A stretch of 64,000 nucleotides of DNA from assembly GCA_033782935.1 (NCBI GenBank), contig JAWQEG010001395.1:1210501-1274500 (forward strand), given 5' to 3'. The stretch is from Petrolisthes cinctipes. Its lineage: Eukaryota; Arthropoda; Malacostraca; Decapoda; Porcellanidae. The position numbers were made by a program, and so were the translations under genes. The notes under the pieces were generated by a model that was not told the origin of the DNA, made no database searches, and saw nothing but the letters and a program-made list of their open reading frames with translations. The stretch's first letter is position 1; each line of letters starts with the position of its first letter. Shown here one piece after another: positions 1 through 11,871 of this stretch.

Positions 1-3000
1 CGAATTTTCGGGTGTTTTGAGACAGAATTTGAGATATAAACGACTACAGAAGATGCATGCACATATCGACTTTTGGGCACCTAAAATATCGATTTTGAGC
101 ATGTTTTTTGCCTGTATTTAGAAAATACTGTAACACGGAGTAGGCATGTACAGATCGCTTCTGGGACCCCAAAATATCGAATTTTAGGGTGTTCTGAGCC
201 TGAATTTGAGATATAAACGGGTACTGAAGATGCATGCACATATCGATTTTTTTGCACCTAAAAGATCGATTTTCAGTATGTTTTTGGCCTGTATTTTGAA
301 AATACTCTAACACGGAGTAGGCATGTTCAGATCGATTCTGGGACCCCTAAATATCGAATTTTCGGGTGTTTTGGGACTGAATTTGAGATATCGACTTTTT
401 GGCACCTAAAATATCGATTTTTAGCATGTTTTTAGCCTATATTTTGAAAATATTCTAGCACTGAGTAGGCATCTACAGATTGCTTCTGGGACCCCAAAAT
501 ATCGAATTTTTCTTGTGTTTTGAGCCTGAATTTGAGATATAAACGGGTACAGAAGATACATGACATATTGACTTTGGGCATCTAAATTATCGATTTTCAG
601 CATGTTTTGGGCCTGTATTTTGAAAATACTCTAACAAGGAGCAGGCATGTACAGATCGCTTCTGGGACCCCTAAATATAGAATTTTCGGGTTTTTTGGGA
701 ATGAATTTGAGATATCGCCTTTACGCACCTAAAATATCGATTTTTAGCATTTTTTGAGCCTATATTTTGAAAATATTCTAGAACTGAGTAGGCATGTACA
801 GATCGCTTCTGGGACCCCAAAATATCGTATTTTCGGGTGTTTTGAGCCTGAATTTGAGATATAAACGAGTACAGAAGATGCATGCACATATCGACTTTTG
901 GGCACCTAAAATATCGATTTTGAGCATGTTTTGAGCTTATATTTTGAAAACATTCTAGCACTGAGTAGGCATGTACAGATCGCTTCTGGGACCCCAAAAT
1001 ATCGAATTTTCGGGTGTTTTGAGACAGAATTTGAAATATAAACGACTACAGAAGATGCATGCACATATCGACTTTTGGGCACCTAAAATATCGATTTTGA
1101 GCATGTTTTGAGCCTATATTTAGAAAACATTCTAGCACTGAGTAGGCATGTACAGACCGCTTCTGGGACCCCAAAATATCGAATTTTCGGGTGTTTTGAG
1201 CCTCAATTTGAGATATAAACGAGTATAGAAGATGCATACACATATTGACTTTGGGCACCAAAAATATCGATTTTCAGCTTGTTTTGGGCCTGAATTATGA
1301 AAATACTCTAACACGGAGTAGGCAAGTACAGATCGCTTCTGGGACCCAAAAATATCAAATTTTTGGGTGTTTAGGGGCAGAATTTGAGATATAAACGGGT
1401 ACAGAAGATGCATGCACATATCGACTTTTCGGCACCTAAAAGATCGATTTTCAGTATGTTTTTGGCCTGTATTTTGAAAATACTCTAACACGGAGTAGGC
1501 ATGTACAGATCGCTTCTGGGACCCCTAAATATCGAATTTTCGGGTGTTTTGGGAATGAATTTGAGATATCGCCTTTTCGCACCTAAAATATCGATTTTTA
1601 GCATTTTTTGAACCTATATTTTGAAAATATTCTAGCACTGAGTAGGCATGTACAGATCGCTTCTGGGACCCCAAAATATCGTATTTTCGGGTGTTTTGAG
1701 CCTGAATTTGAGATATAAACGAGTACAGAAGACGCATGCACATATCGACTTTTGGGCACCTAAAATATCGATTTTGAGCATGTTTTGAGCCTATATTTTG
1801 AAAACATTCTAGCACTGAGTAGGCATGTACAAATCGCTTCTGGGACCCCAAAATATCGAATTTTCGGGTGTTTTGAGACAGAATTTGAGATATAAACGAC
1901 TACAGAAGATGCATGCACATATCGACTTTTGGGCACCTAAAATATCGATTTTGAGCATGTTTTGACCCTATATTTTGAAAACATTCTAGCACTGGGTAGG
2001 TATGTACAGATCGCTTCTGGGACCCCAAAATATCGAATTTTCGAGTGTTTTGATCCTGAATTTGAGATATAAACGAGTATAGAAGATGCATACACATATT
2101 GACTTTGGGCACCAAAAATATCGATTTTCAGCTTGTTTTGGGCCTGAATTTTGAAAATACTCTAACACGGAGTAGGCATGTACAGATCGCTTCTGGGACC
2201 CAAAAATATCAAATTTTCGGGTGTTTAGGGCCAGAATTTGAGATATAAACGGGTACAGAAGATGCATGAACATATTGACTTTTCGGCACCTAAAACATCG
2301 ATTTTCAGTATGTTTTTGGCCTGTATTTTGAAAATACTCTAACACGGAGTAGGCATGTACAGATCGCTTCTGGGACCCCTAAATATCGAATTTTCGGGTG
2401 TTTTGTGACTGAATTTGAGATATCGACTTTTTGGCACCTAAAATATCGATTTTTAGCATTTTTTGAACCTATATTTTGAAAATATTCTAGCACTGAGTAG
2501 GCATGTACAGATCGCTTCTGGGACCCCAAAATATCGTATTTTCGGGTGTTTTGAGCCTGAATTTGAGATATAAACGAGTACAGAAGACGCATGCACATAT
2601 CGACTTTTGGGCACCTAAAATATCGATTTTGAGCATGTTTTGAGCCTATATTTTGAAAACATTCTAGCACTGAGTAGGCATGTACAGATCGCTTCTGGGA
2701 CCCCAAAATATCGAATTTTCGGGTGTTTTGAGACAGAATTTGAGATATAAACGACTACAGAAGATGCATGCACATATCGACTTTTGGGCACCTAAAATAT
2801 CGATTTTGAGCATGTTTTGACCCTATATTTTGAAAACATTCTAGCACTGGGTAGGTATGTACAGATCGCTTCTGGGACCCCAAAATATCGAATTTTCGAG
2901 TGTTTTGAGCCTGAATTTGAGATATAAACGAGTATAGAAGATGCATACACATATCGACTTTTCGGCACCTAAAAGATCGATTTTAAGTATGTTTTTGGCC

Positions 3001-3354
3001 TGTATTTTGAAAATACTCTAACACGGAATAGGCATGTACAGATCGCTTCTGGGACCCCTAAATATCGAATTTTCGGGTGTTTTGGGACTGAATTTGAGAT
3101 ATCGACTTTTTGGCACCAAGAATATCGATATATAGCATGTTTTTAGCCTATTTTTTGAAATATTATAGCACTTAGTATGCATGTACAGATTGCTTCTGGG
3201 ACCCCAAAATATTGAATTTTTGGGTGTTTAGAGCCTGAATTTGAGATATAAACGGGTACTGAAGATGCATGCACATATCGACTTTTGGGCACCTAAAACA
3301 TTGATTTTGAGCATGTTTTGGGCCTGTATTTTGAAAATACTCTAAACACGGAGT

Positions 3355-3937
3355 AGGAATGTACAGATCGCTTCTGGGACCCCAAAATATAGAATTTTTG
3401 GGTGTTCAGGGCCAGAATTTGAGATATAAACGGGTACAAAAGATGCATGCACATATCGACTTTTGGGCACCTAAAAGATCGATTTTCAGTATTTTTTTGG
3501 CCTGTATTTTGAAAATACTCTAACACGGAGTAGGCATGTACAGATCGCTTCTGGGACCCGAAAATATCGAATTTTCGGGTGTTTTGGGACTGAATTTGAG
3601 ATACCGACTTTTTGGCACCTAAAAGATCGATTTTTAGCATGTTTTTAGCCTATATTTTGAAAATATTCTAGCACTGAGTAGGCATATACAGATTGCTTCT
3701 GGGACCCCAAAATTTCGAATTTTCGGGTGTTTTGAGAATGAATTTGAGATATAAACGGGTACAGAAGATACATGCACAGATTGACTTTGGGCATCTAAAA
3801 TATCGATTTTCAGCATGTTTTGGGCATGTATTTTGAAAATCCTCTAACACGGAGTAGGCATGTACAGATCGCTTTTGGGACCCCTAAATATCGAATTTTC
3901 GGGTGGTTTGGGCCTTAATTTGAGATATCGATTTTTT
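3355..3937 (+). repeat. Block shared with 11872-12454 (offset 8,517 bp)
   Basis: An L-S1-L run plus part of the next monomer recurs 8,517 bp downstream. Shared rare variants include 'ggtgttcagggcc', 'gagataccgac', 'catatacagattg', 'aatttcgaatttt', 'gttttgagaatg' and 'gaaaatcctc'. A few substitutions separate the copies, for example 'accccaaaa' here and 'accagaaaa' there. The edges are approximate. Confidence 0.75.
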
Positions 3938-4689
3938 GGCACCTAAAATATCGATTTTTAGCATGTTTTTAGCCTATATTTTGAAAATATTCTAGCACTG
4001 AGTAGGCATGTACAGATTGCTTCTGGGACCCCAAAATATTGAATTTTCGGGTGTTTAGTGCCAGAATTTGAGATATAAACGGGTACAGAAGATGAATGCA
4101 CATATCGACTTTTGGGCACCTAAAAGATCGATTTTCAGTATGTTTTGGGCCTGTATTTTGAAAATACTCTAACACGGAGTAGGCATGTACAGATCGCTTC
4201 TGGGACCCCTAAATATCGAATTTTCGGAAGTTTTGGGACTGAATTTGAGATATCGACTTTTTGGCACCTAAAAGATCGATTTTTAACATGTTTTTAGCCT
4301 ATATTTTGAAAATATTCTAGCACTGACTAGGCATGTACAGATTGCTTCTGGGACCCCAAAATATTGAATTTTCGGGTGTTTTGAGCCTGAATTTGAGATA
4401 TAAACGGGTACAGAAGATACATGCACAGATTGACTTTGGGCATCTAAAATATCGATTTTCAGCATGTTTTGGGCATGTATTTGGAAAATACTCTAACACG
4501 GAGTAGGCATGTACAGATCGCTTCTGGGACCCCTAAATATCGAATTTTCGGGTGTTTTGGGCCTTTATTAGAGATATCGACTTTTTGGCACCTAAAATAT
4601 CGATTTTTATCATGTTTTTAGCCTATATTTTGAAAATATTCTAGCATTTAAAGTATGCATGTACAGATTGCTTCTGTGACCCCAAAATA

Positions 4690-6017
4690 TTGAATTTTCG
4701 GTAGTTTTGAGCCTGAATTTGAGATATAAACCGGTACAGAAGATACATGCACATATTGACTTTGGGCATCTAAAATATCGATTTTCAGCATGTTTTGGGC
4801 ATGTATTTTGAAATTACTCTAACACGGAGTAGGCATGTACGGATCGCTTCTGGGACCCCAAAATATCGAATTTTCGAGTGTTTTGAGCCTGAATTTGAGA
4901 TATAAACGGGTACTGAAGATGCATGCACATATCGACTTTTGGGCACCTAAAACATCGATTTTGAGCATGTTTTGGGCCTGTATTTTGTAAATACTCTAAC
5001 ACGGAGTAGGCATGTACAGATCGCTTCTGGGACCCCTAAATATCGAATTTTCGGGTGTTTTGGGACTGAATTTGAGATATCGACTTTTTGGCACCTAAAA
5101 GATCGAATTTTGTCATGTTTTTAGCCTATATTTTGAAAATATTCTTGCACTGAGTAGGCATGTACAGATTGCTTCTGAGACCCCAAAATATTGAATTTTC
5201 GGGTGTTTAGATCCAGAATTTGAGATATGAACGGGTACTGAAGATGCAAGCACATATCGACTTTTGGGCACCTAAAACATCGATTTTGAGCATGTTTTGG
5301 GCCTGTATTTTGAAAACACTCTAACACGGAGTAGGCATGTACAGATCGCTTCTGGGACCCCAAAATATCGAATTTTCGGGTTTTCTGAGCCTGAATTTGA
5401 GATATAAACGGGTACTGAAGATGCATGCACATATCGATTTTTTTGCACCTAAAATATCGATTTTGAGCATGTTTTGGGCCGGTATTTTGAAAATACTCTA
5501 ACACGGAGTAAGCATGTACAGATCGCTTCTGGGACCCCTAAATATCGAATTTTCGGGTGTTTCGGGCCTTAATTTGAAATATCGACTTTTTGGCACCTAA
5601 AATTTTGATTTTTAGCATGTTTTTAGCCTATATTTTGAAAATATTCTAGCACTGAGTAGGCATGTACAGATCGCTTCTGGGACCCCATAATATTGAATTT
5701 TCGGGTGTTTAGGGCCAGAATTTGAGATATAAACGGGTACAGAAGATGCATGGAAATATCGACTTTTGGGCACCTAAAAGATCGATTTTCAGTATGTTTT
5801 TGGCCTTTATTTTGAAAATACTCTAACACGGAGTAGGCATGTTCAGATCGATTCTGGGACCCCTAAATATCGAATTTTCGGGTGGTTTGGGACTGAATTT
5901 GAGATATCGACTTTTTGGCACCTAAAATATCGATTTTTAGCATGTTTTTAGCCTATATTTTGAAAATATTCTAGCACTGAGTAAGCATGTACAGATTGCT
6001 TCTGGGACCCCAAAATA
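4690..6017 (+). repeat. 1,328 bp higher-order unit, copy 1
   Basis: This is an eight-monomer unit in the order L S L L S L S L (starts 4831, 5008, 5156, 5333, 5510, 5658, 5835, 5983), repeated immediately downstream. The unit carries rare variants such as 'cggtagttttgag', 'gatcgaattttgtc', 'ggccggtatt', 'gtttcgggcc', 'gatgcatggaaat' and 'gttcagatcgattc'. I found one clear difference inside the unit: c at 5317 against t at 6645. The edges lie inside monomers, not at monomer starts. Confidence 0.9.
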
Positions 6018-7345
6018 TCGAATTTTCGGTAGTTTTGAGCCTGAATTTGAGATATAAACCGGTACAGAAGATACATGCACATATTGACTTTGGGCATCTA
6101 AAATATCGATTTTCAGCATGTTTTGGGCATGTATTTTGAAATTACTCTAACACGGAGTAGGCATGTACGGATCGCTTCTGGGACCCCAAAATATCGAATT
6201 TTCGAGTGTTTTGAGCCTGAATTTGAGATATAAACGGGTACTGAAGATGCATGCACATATCGACTTTTGGGCACCTAAAACATCGATTTTGAGCATGTTT
6301 TGGGCCTGTATTTTGTAAATACTCTAACACGGAGTAGGCATGTACAGATCGCTTCTGGGACCCCTAAATATCGAATTTTCGGGTGTTTTGGGACTGAATT
6401 TGAGATATCGACTTTTTGGCACCTAAAAGATCGAATTTTGTCATGTTTTTAGCCTATATTTTGAAAATATTCTTGCACTGAGTAGGCATGTACAGATTGC
6501 TTCTGAGACCCCAAAATATTGAATTTTCGGGTGTTTAGATCCAGAATTTGAGATATGAACGGGTACTGAAGATGCAAGCACATATCGACTTTTGGGCACC
6601 TAAAACATCGATTTTGAGCATGTTTTGGGCCTGTATTTTGAAAATACTCTAACACGGAGTAGGCATGTACAGATCGCTTCTGGGACCCCAAAATATCGAA
6701 TTTTCGGGTTTTCTGAGCCTGAATTTGAGATATAAACGGGTACTGAAGATGCATGCACATATCGATTTTTTTGCACCTAAAATATCGATTTTGAGCATGT
6801 TTTGGGCCGGTATTTTGAAAATACTCTAACACGGAGTAAGCATGTACAGATCGCTTCTGGGACCCCTAAATATCGAATTTTCGGGTGTTTCGGGCCTTAA
6901 TTTGAAATATCGACTTTTTGGCACCTAAAATTTTGATTTTTAGCATGTTTTTAGCCTATATTTTGAAAATATTCTAGCACTGAGTAGGCATGTACAGATC
7001 GCTTCTGGGACCCCATAATATTGAATTTTCGGGTGTTTAGGGCCAGAATTTGAGATATAAACGGGTACAGAAGATGCATGGAAATATCGACTTTTGGGCA
7101 CCTAAAAGATCGATTTTCAGTATGTTTTTGGCCTTTATTTTGAAAATACTCTAACACGGAGTAGGCATGTTCAGATCGATTCTGGGACCCCTAAATATCG
7201 AATTTTCGGGTGGTTTGGGACTGAATTTGAGATATCGACTTTTTGGCACCTAAAATATCGATTTTTAGCATGTTTTTAGCCTATATTTTGAAAATATTCT
7301 AGCACTGAGTAAGCATGTACAGATTGCTTCTGGGACCCCAAAATA
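6018..7345 (+). repeat. 1,328 bp higher-order unit, copy 2
   Basis: Directly adjacent second copy, with monomer starts at 6159, 6336, 6484, 6661, 6838, 6986, 7163 and 7311, each 1,328 bp after its partner. Past about 7,345 the sequence stops matching copy 1: here it has 'ttttcttgtgttttg' where the partner has 'ttttcggtagttttg'. Near-identity indicates a recent tandem duplication. Confidence 0.9.
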
Positions 7346-9212
7346 TCGAATTTTCTTGTGTTTTGAGCCTGAATTTGAGATATAAACGGGTACAGAAGAT
7401 ACATGCACATATTGACTTTGGGCATCTAAATTATCGATTTTCAGCATGTTTTGGGCCTGTATTTTGAAAATACTTTAACACGGAGTAGGCATGTACAGAT
7501 CGCTTCTGGGACCCCTAAATATCGAATTTTTGGGTGTTGAGGGACTGAATTTGAGATATCGACTTTTTGGCACCTAAAAGATCAATTTTTAGCATGTTTT
7601 TAGCCTATATTTTGAAAATATTCTAGCACTGAGTAGGCATGTACAGATTGCTTCTGGGACCCCAAAATATTGAATTTTTGGGTGTTTTTAGCCTGAATTT
7701 GAGATATAAACGGGTACTGAAGTTGCATGCACATATCGACTTTTGGGCACCTAAAACATTGATTTTGAGCATGTTTTGGGCCTGTATTTTGAAAATACTC
7801 TAACACGGAGTAGGCATGTACAGATCGCTTCTGGGACCCAAAAATATTGAATTTTCGGGTGTTTAGGGCCAGAATTTGAGATATAAACGGGTACAGAAGA
7901 TGCATGCACATATCGACTTTTGGGCACCTAAAAGATCGATTTTCAGTATATTTTTGGCCTGTATTTTGAAAATACTCTAACACGGAGTAGGCATGTACAG
8001 ATCGTTTCTGGGACCCCTAAATATCGAATTTTCGGGTGTTTTGGGAATGAATTTGAGATATCGCCTTTACGCACCTAAAATATCGATTTTTAGCATTTTT
8101 TGAGCCTATATTTTGAAAATATTCTAGCATTGAGTAGGCATTTACAGATCGCTTCTGGGACCCCAAAATATCGTATTTTCGGGTGTTTTGAGCCTGAATT
8201 TGAGATATAAACGAGTACAGAAGATGCATGCACATATCGACTTTTGGGCACCTAAAATATCGATTTTGAGCATGTTTTGAGCCTATATTTTGAAAACATT
8301 CTAGCACTGAGTAGGCATGTACAGATCGCTTCTGGGACCCCAAAATATCGAATTTTCGGGTGTTTTGAGACAGAATTTGAAATATAAACGACTACAGAAG
8401 ATGCATGGACATATCGACTTTTGGGCACCTAAAATATCGATTTTGAGCATGTTTTGACCCTATATATTGAAAACATTCTAGCACTGAGTAGGCATGTACA
8501 GATCGCTTCTGGGACCCCAAAATATCGAATTTTCGGGTGTTTTGAGCCTCAATTTGAGATATAAACGAGTATAGAAGATGCATACACATATTGACTTTGG
8601 GCACCAAAAATATTAATTTTCAGCTTGTTTTGGGCCTGAATTATGAAAATACTCTAACACGGAGTAGGCAAGTACAGATCGCTTCTGGGACCCAAAAATA
8701 TCAAATTTTCGGGTGTTTAGGGCCGGAATTTGAGATATAAACGGGTACAGAAGATGCATGCACATATCGACTTTTCGGCACCTAAAAGATCGATTTTCAG
8801 TATGTTTTTGGCCTGTATTTTGAAAATACTCTAACACGGAGTAGGCATGTACAGATCGCTTCTGGGACCCCTAAATATCGAATTTTCGGGTGTTTTGGGA
8901 CTGAATTTGAGATATCGACTTTTTGGCACCAAAAATATCGATTTATAGCATGTTTTTAGCCAATATTTTGAAATATTCTAGCACTGAGTAGGCATGTACA
9001 GATTGCTTCTGGGACCCCAAAATATTGAATTTTTGGGTGTTTAGAGCCTGAATTAGAGATATAAACGAGTACAGAAGATGCATGCACATATCGACTTTTG
9101 GGCACCTAAAATATCGATTTTGAGCATGTTTTGAGCCTATATTTTGAAAACATTCTAGCACTGAGTAGGCATGTACAGATCGCTTCTGGGACCCCAAAAT
9201 ATCGAATTTTCG
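7030..9212 (+). repeat. 2.2 kb block shared with 12565-14747 (offset 5,535 bp)
   Basis: About 13 monomers recur 5,535 bp downstream with the same order of L, S1 and S2 copies. Shared oddities include 'gttgagggactg', 'actgaagttgcatg', 'agtatatttttggcc', 'atcgtttctggg', 'aggcatttacag', 'gcatggacat' and 'aggcaagtacag'. The few differences include 'gatcaattttt' near 7,580 against 'gatcgattttt', and 'tatatattg' near 8,461 against 'tatattttg'. The block ends at the fused monomer at 9,167-9,312. Confidence 0.85.
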
Positions 9213-9312
9213 GGGTACAGAAGATGCATGCACATATCGACTTTTCGGCACCTAAAAGATCGATTTTCAGCTTGTTTTGGGCCTGAATTTTAAAAATACT
9301 CTAACACGGAGT
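9167..9312 (+). repeat. Fused 146 bp monomer, independent deletion
   Basis: This short monomer arose by a different deletion from S1 and S2. The sequence 'cgaattttcgggg' joins directly to 'tacagaagatgcatg' at about 9,210-9,217, losing the 'gttttgagcc...gagatataaa' segment of half A. CGGG lies at both edges of the lost segment, so this is again a deletion between short direct repeats. The partner at 14702-14878 is full length. Confidence 0.88.
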
Positions 9313-9990
9313 AGGCATGTACAGATCGCTTCTGGAACCCCAAAATATCGAATTTTTGGGTGTTCAGGGCCAGAATTTGAGATATAAACGGGTACAAAAG
9401 ATGCATGCACATATCGACTTTTGGGCACCTAAAAGATCGATTTTCAGTATGTTTTTGTCCTGTATTTTTAAAATACTCTAACACGGAGTAGGCATGTACA
9501 GATCGCTTCTGGGACCCCTAAATATCGAATTTTCGGGTGTTTTGGGACTGAATTTGAGATATCGACTTTTTGGCACCTAAAAGATCGATTTTTAGCATGT
9601 TCTTAGCCTATATTTTGAAAATATTCTAGCACTGAGTAGGCATGTACAGATTGCTTCTGGGACCCCAAAATATTGAATTTTCGGGTGTTTTGAGCCTGAA
9701 TTTGAGATATAAACGGGTACACAAGATACATGCACATATTGACTTTGGGCATCTAAAATATCGATTTTCAGCATGTTTTGGGTATGTATTTTAAAAATAC
9801 TCTAACACGGAGTAGGCATGTACAGATCGCTTCTGTGACCCCAAAATATCGAATTTTCGGGTGTTTTGAGCCTGAATTTGAGATATAAACGGGTACTGAA
9901 GATGCATGCACATATCGACTTTTGGGCACCTAAAACATCGATTTTGAGCATGTTTTGGGCCTGTATTTTGTAAATATTCTAACATGGAAT

Positions 9991-10078
9991 AGGCATGTAC
10001 AGATCGCTTCTGGGACCCCAAAATATCGAATTTTCGGGTGTTTTGAGCCTGAATTTGAGATATAAACGAGTACAGAAG
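9991..10078 (+). repeat. Half-repeat A (88 bp) of the L monomer
   Basis: The first 88 bp of the L monomer align with the following 89 bp in the same orientation. Shared words in the same order include 'GCATG-AC', 'ATCG', 'GGG-CC', 'AAAATATCGA-TTT' and 'TGTTTTGAGCCT'. Counting on the consensus I find 50 matches over the first 66 aligned positions with one single-base gap; the last 20 or so positions are weaker. The match is too long and too ordered for chance, so I read this half as one unit of an ancestral repeat of about 88 bp. Confidence 0.85.
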
Positions 10079-10167
10079 ATGCATGCACATATCGACTTTT
10101 GGGCACCTAAATTATCGATTTTGAGCATGTTTTGAGCCTATATTTTGAAAACATTCTAGCACTGAGT
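10079..10167 (+). repeat. Half-repeat B (89 bp) of the L monomer
   Basis: Second half of the internally duplicated monomer. It begins 'atgcatgcacatatcg' where half A begins 'aggcatgtacagatcg', and both continue through 'aaaatatcga' (one base changed in this copy) and 'tgttttgagcct'. Its tail exists in two main forms: 'ttctagcactgagt' and 'ctctaacacggagt'. The second resembles the end of half A ('aacgggtacagaag'). Half B of one monomer is followed directly by half A of the next, so the array is an A-B-A-B series of diverged 88-89 bp units. Confidence 0.85.
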
Positions 10168-10574
10168 AGGCATGTACAGATCGCTTCTGGGACCCCAGAA
10201 TATCGAATTTTCGGGCGTTTTGAGCCTGAATTTGAGATATAAACGAGTATAGAAGATGCATACACATATTGGCTTTATGCACCAGAAATATCGATTTTCA
10301 GCTTGTTTTGGGCCTGAATTTTAAAAATACTCTAACACAGAGTAGGCATGTACAGATCGCTTCTGGGACCAAAATATTGAATTTTCGGGTGTTTTGAGCC
10401 TGAATTTGAGATATAAACGGGTACAGAAGATACATGCACATATTGACTTTGGGCATCTAAAATATCGATTTTCAGCATGTTATGGGCATGTATTTTGAAA
10501 TTACTCTAACACGGAGTAGGCATGTACAGATTGCTTCTGGGACCCCAAAATATTGAATTTTCGGGTGTTTAGGG

Positions 10575-11598
10575 CCAGAATTTGAGATATAAACGGGTAC
10601 AGAAGATGCATGCACAAATCGACTTTTGGGCACCTAAAACATCGATTTTGAGCATGTTTTGGGCCTGTATTTTGTAAATACTCTAACATGGAATAGGCAT
10701 GTACAGATCGCTTCTGGGACCCCAAAATATCGAATTTTCGGGTGTTTTGGGAATGAATTTGAGATATCGCCTTTACGCACCTAAAATATCGATTTTTAGC
10801 ATTTTTAGAGCCTATATTTTGAAAATATTCTAGCACTGAGTAGGCATGTACAGATCGCTTCTGGGACCCCAAAATATCGAATTTTCGGGTGTTTTGAGCC
10901 TGAATTTGAGATATAAACGAGTACAGAAGATGCATGCACATATCGACTTTTAGGCACCTAAAATATCAATTTTGAGCATGTTTTGAGCCTATATTTTGAA
11001 AACATTCTAGCACTGAGTAGGCATGTACAGATCGCTTCTTGGACCCCAAAATATCGAATTTTCGGGTGTTTTGAGTCTGAATTTGAGATATAAACGAGTA
11101 TAGAAGATGCATACACATATTGACTTTGGGCACCAAAAATATCGATTTTCAGCTTGTTTTGGGCCTGAATTTTAAAAATACTCTAACACGGAGTAGGCAT
11201 GTACAGATCGCTTCTGGAACCCCAAAATATCGAATTTTTGGGTGTTCAGGGCCAGAATTTGAGATATAAACGGGTACAAAAGATGCATGCACATATCGAC
11301 TTTTGGGCACCTAAAAGATCGATTTTCAGTATGTTTTTGTCCTGTATTTTTAAAATACTCTAACACGGAGTAGGCATGTACAGATCGCTTCTGGGACCCC
11401 TAAATATCGAATTTTCGGGTGTTTTGGGACTGAATTTGAGATATCGACTTTTTGGCACCTAAAAGATCGATTTTTAGCATGTTCTTAGCCTATATTTTGA
11501 AAATATTCTAGCACTGAGTAGGCATGTACAGATTGCTTCTGGGACCCCAAAATATTGAATTTTCGGGTGTTTTGAGCCTGAATTTGAGATATAAACGA
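10575..11598 (+). repeat. 1.0 kb block shared with 15612-16635 (offset 5,037 bp)
   Basis: Monomers starting at 10695, 10842, 11019, 11195, 11372 and 11520 recur 5,037 bp downstream, with 'agcatttttaga', 'cttttaggcacc', 'atatcaattttgag' and 'cttcttggacccc' in both. The part from 11195 also matches 9313 onward at an offset of 1,882 bp. At about 11,598 that match jumps to an offset of 1,352 bp, so three monomers (530 bp) present at 9.7-10.2 kb are absent here. Confidence 0.8.
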
Positions 11599-11871
11599 GT
11601 ATAGAAGATGCATACACATATTGGCTTTATGCACCAGAAATATCGATTTTCAGCTTGTTTTGGGCCTGAATTTTAAAAATACTCTAACACAGAGTAGGCA
11701 TGTACAGATCGCTTCTGGGACCCCAAAATATTGAATTTTCGGGTGTTTTGAGCCTGAATTTGAGATATAAACGGGTACAGAAGATACATGCACATATTGA
11801 CTTTGGGCATCTAAAACATCGATTTTCAGCATGTTATGGGCATGTATTTTGAAATTACTCTAACACGGAGT

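Larger units (their letters stand above)
9991..10167 (+). repeat. Representative long (L) monomer, 177 bp
   Basis: This copy is close to the consensus I derived by eye (69 G+C in 177 bp, 39%). In order it holds 'aggcatgtacag', 'tctgggacccc', 'aaaatatcgaatttt', 'cgggtgttttgagcc', 'gagatata', 'agaagatgcatgcac', 'catatcgactttt', 'gggcacct', 'aaattatcgatttt', 'gagcatgttttgagcc' and 'attctagcactgagt'. The word ATATCGA followed by T-rich sequence occurs about three times per monomer. Many L copies are 176 bp because one T is missing in 'gacttttgggc'. About two thirds of all monomers are of this class. Confidence 0.95.
9250..10518 (+). repeat. 1.27 kb block shared with 16169-17437 (offset 6,919 bp)
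   Basis: Monomers starting at 9313, 9490, 9638, 9814, 9991, 10168 and 10344 recur 6,919 bp downstream. Shared marks are 'ttctggaacccc', 'gtttttgtcctg', 'gcatgttcttagcc', 'gggtacacaag', 'ccccagaatatcg', 'gggcgttttgag' and 'ggctttatgcacc'. The copy at 10344 has lost two C residues ('gggaccaaaatattg'), making it 174 bp. Confidence 0.82.

Noticed and set aside
10016..10030. CENP-B box-like sequence on the minus strand (TTCGATATTTTGGGG)
   Set aside because: Compared with the core pattern NTTCGNNNNANNCGGGN it has TTCG and GGG but lacks the required A and the C of CGGG. With two core positions wrong I do not call a CENP-B box, and I saw no better match in the consensus.
10026..10035. Short dyad 'cgaattttcg' as a possible hairpin or protein site
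   Set aside because: Only four base pairs (CGAA/TTCG) with a 2-base loop, and it varies between monomers ('cgtattttcg', 'tgaattttcg', 'cgaatttttg'). Too weak to support a call.
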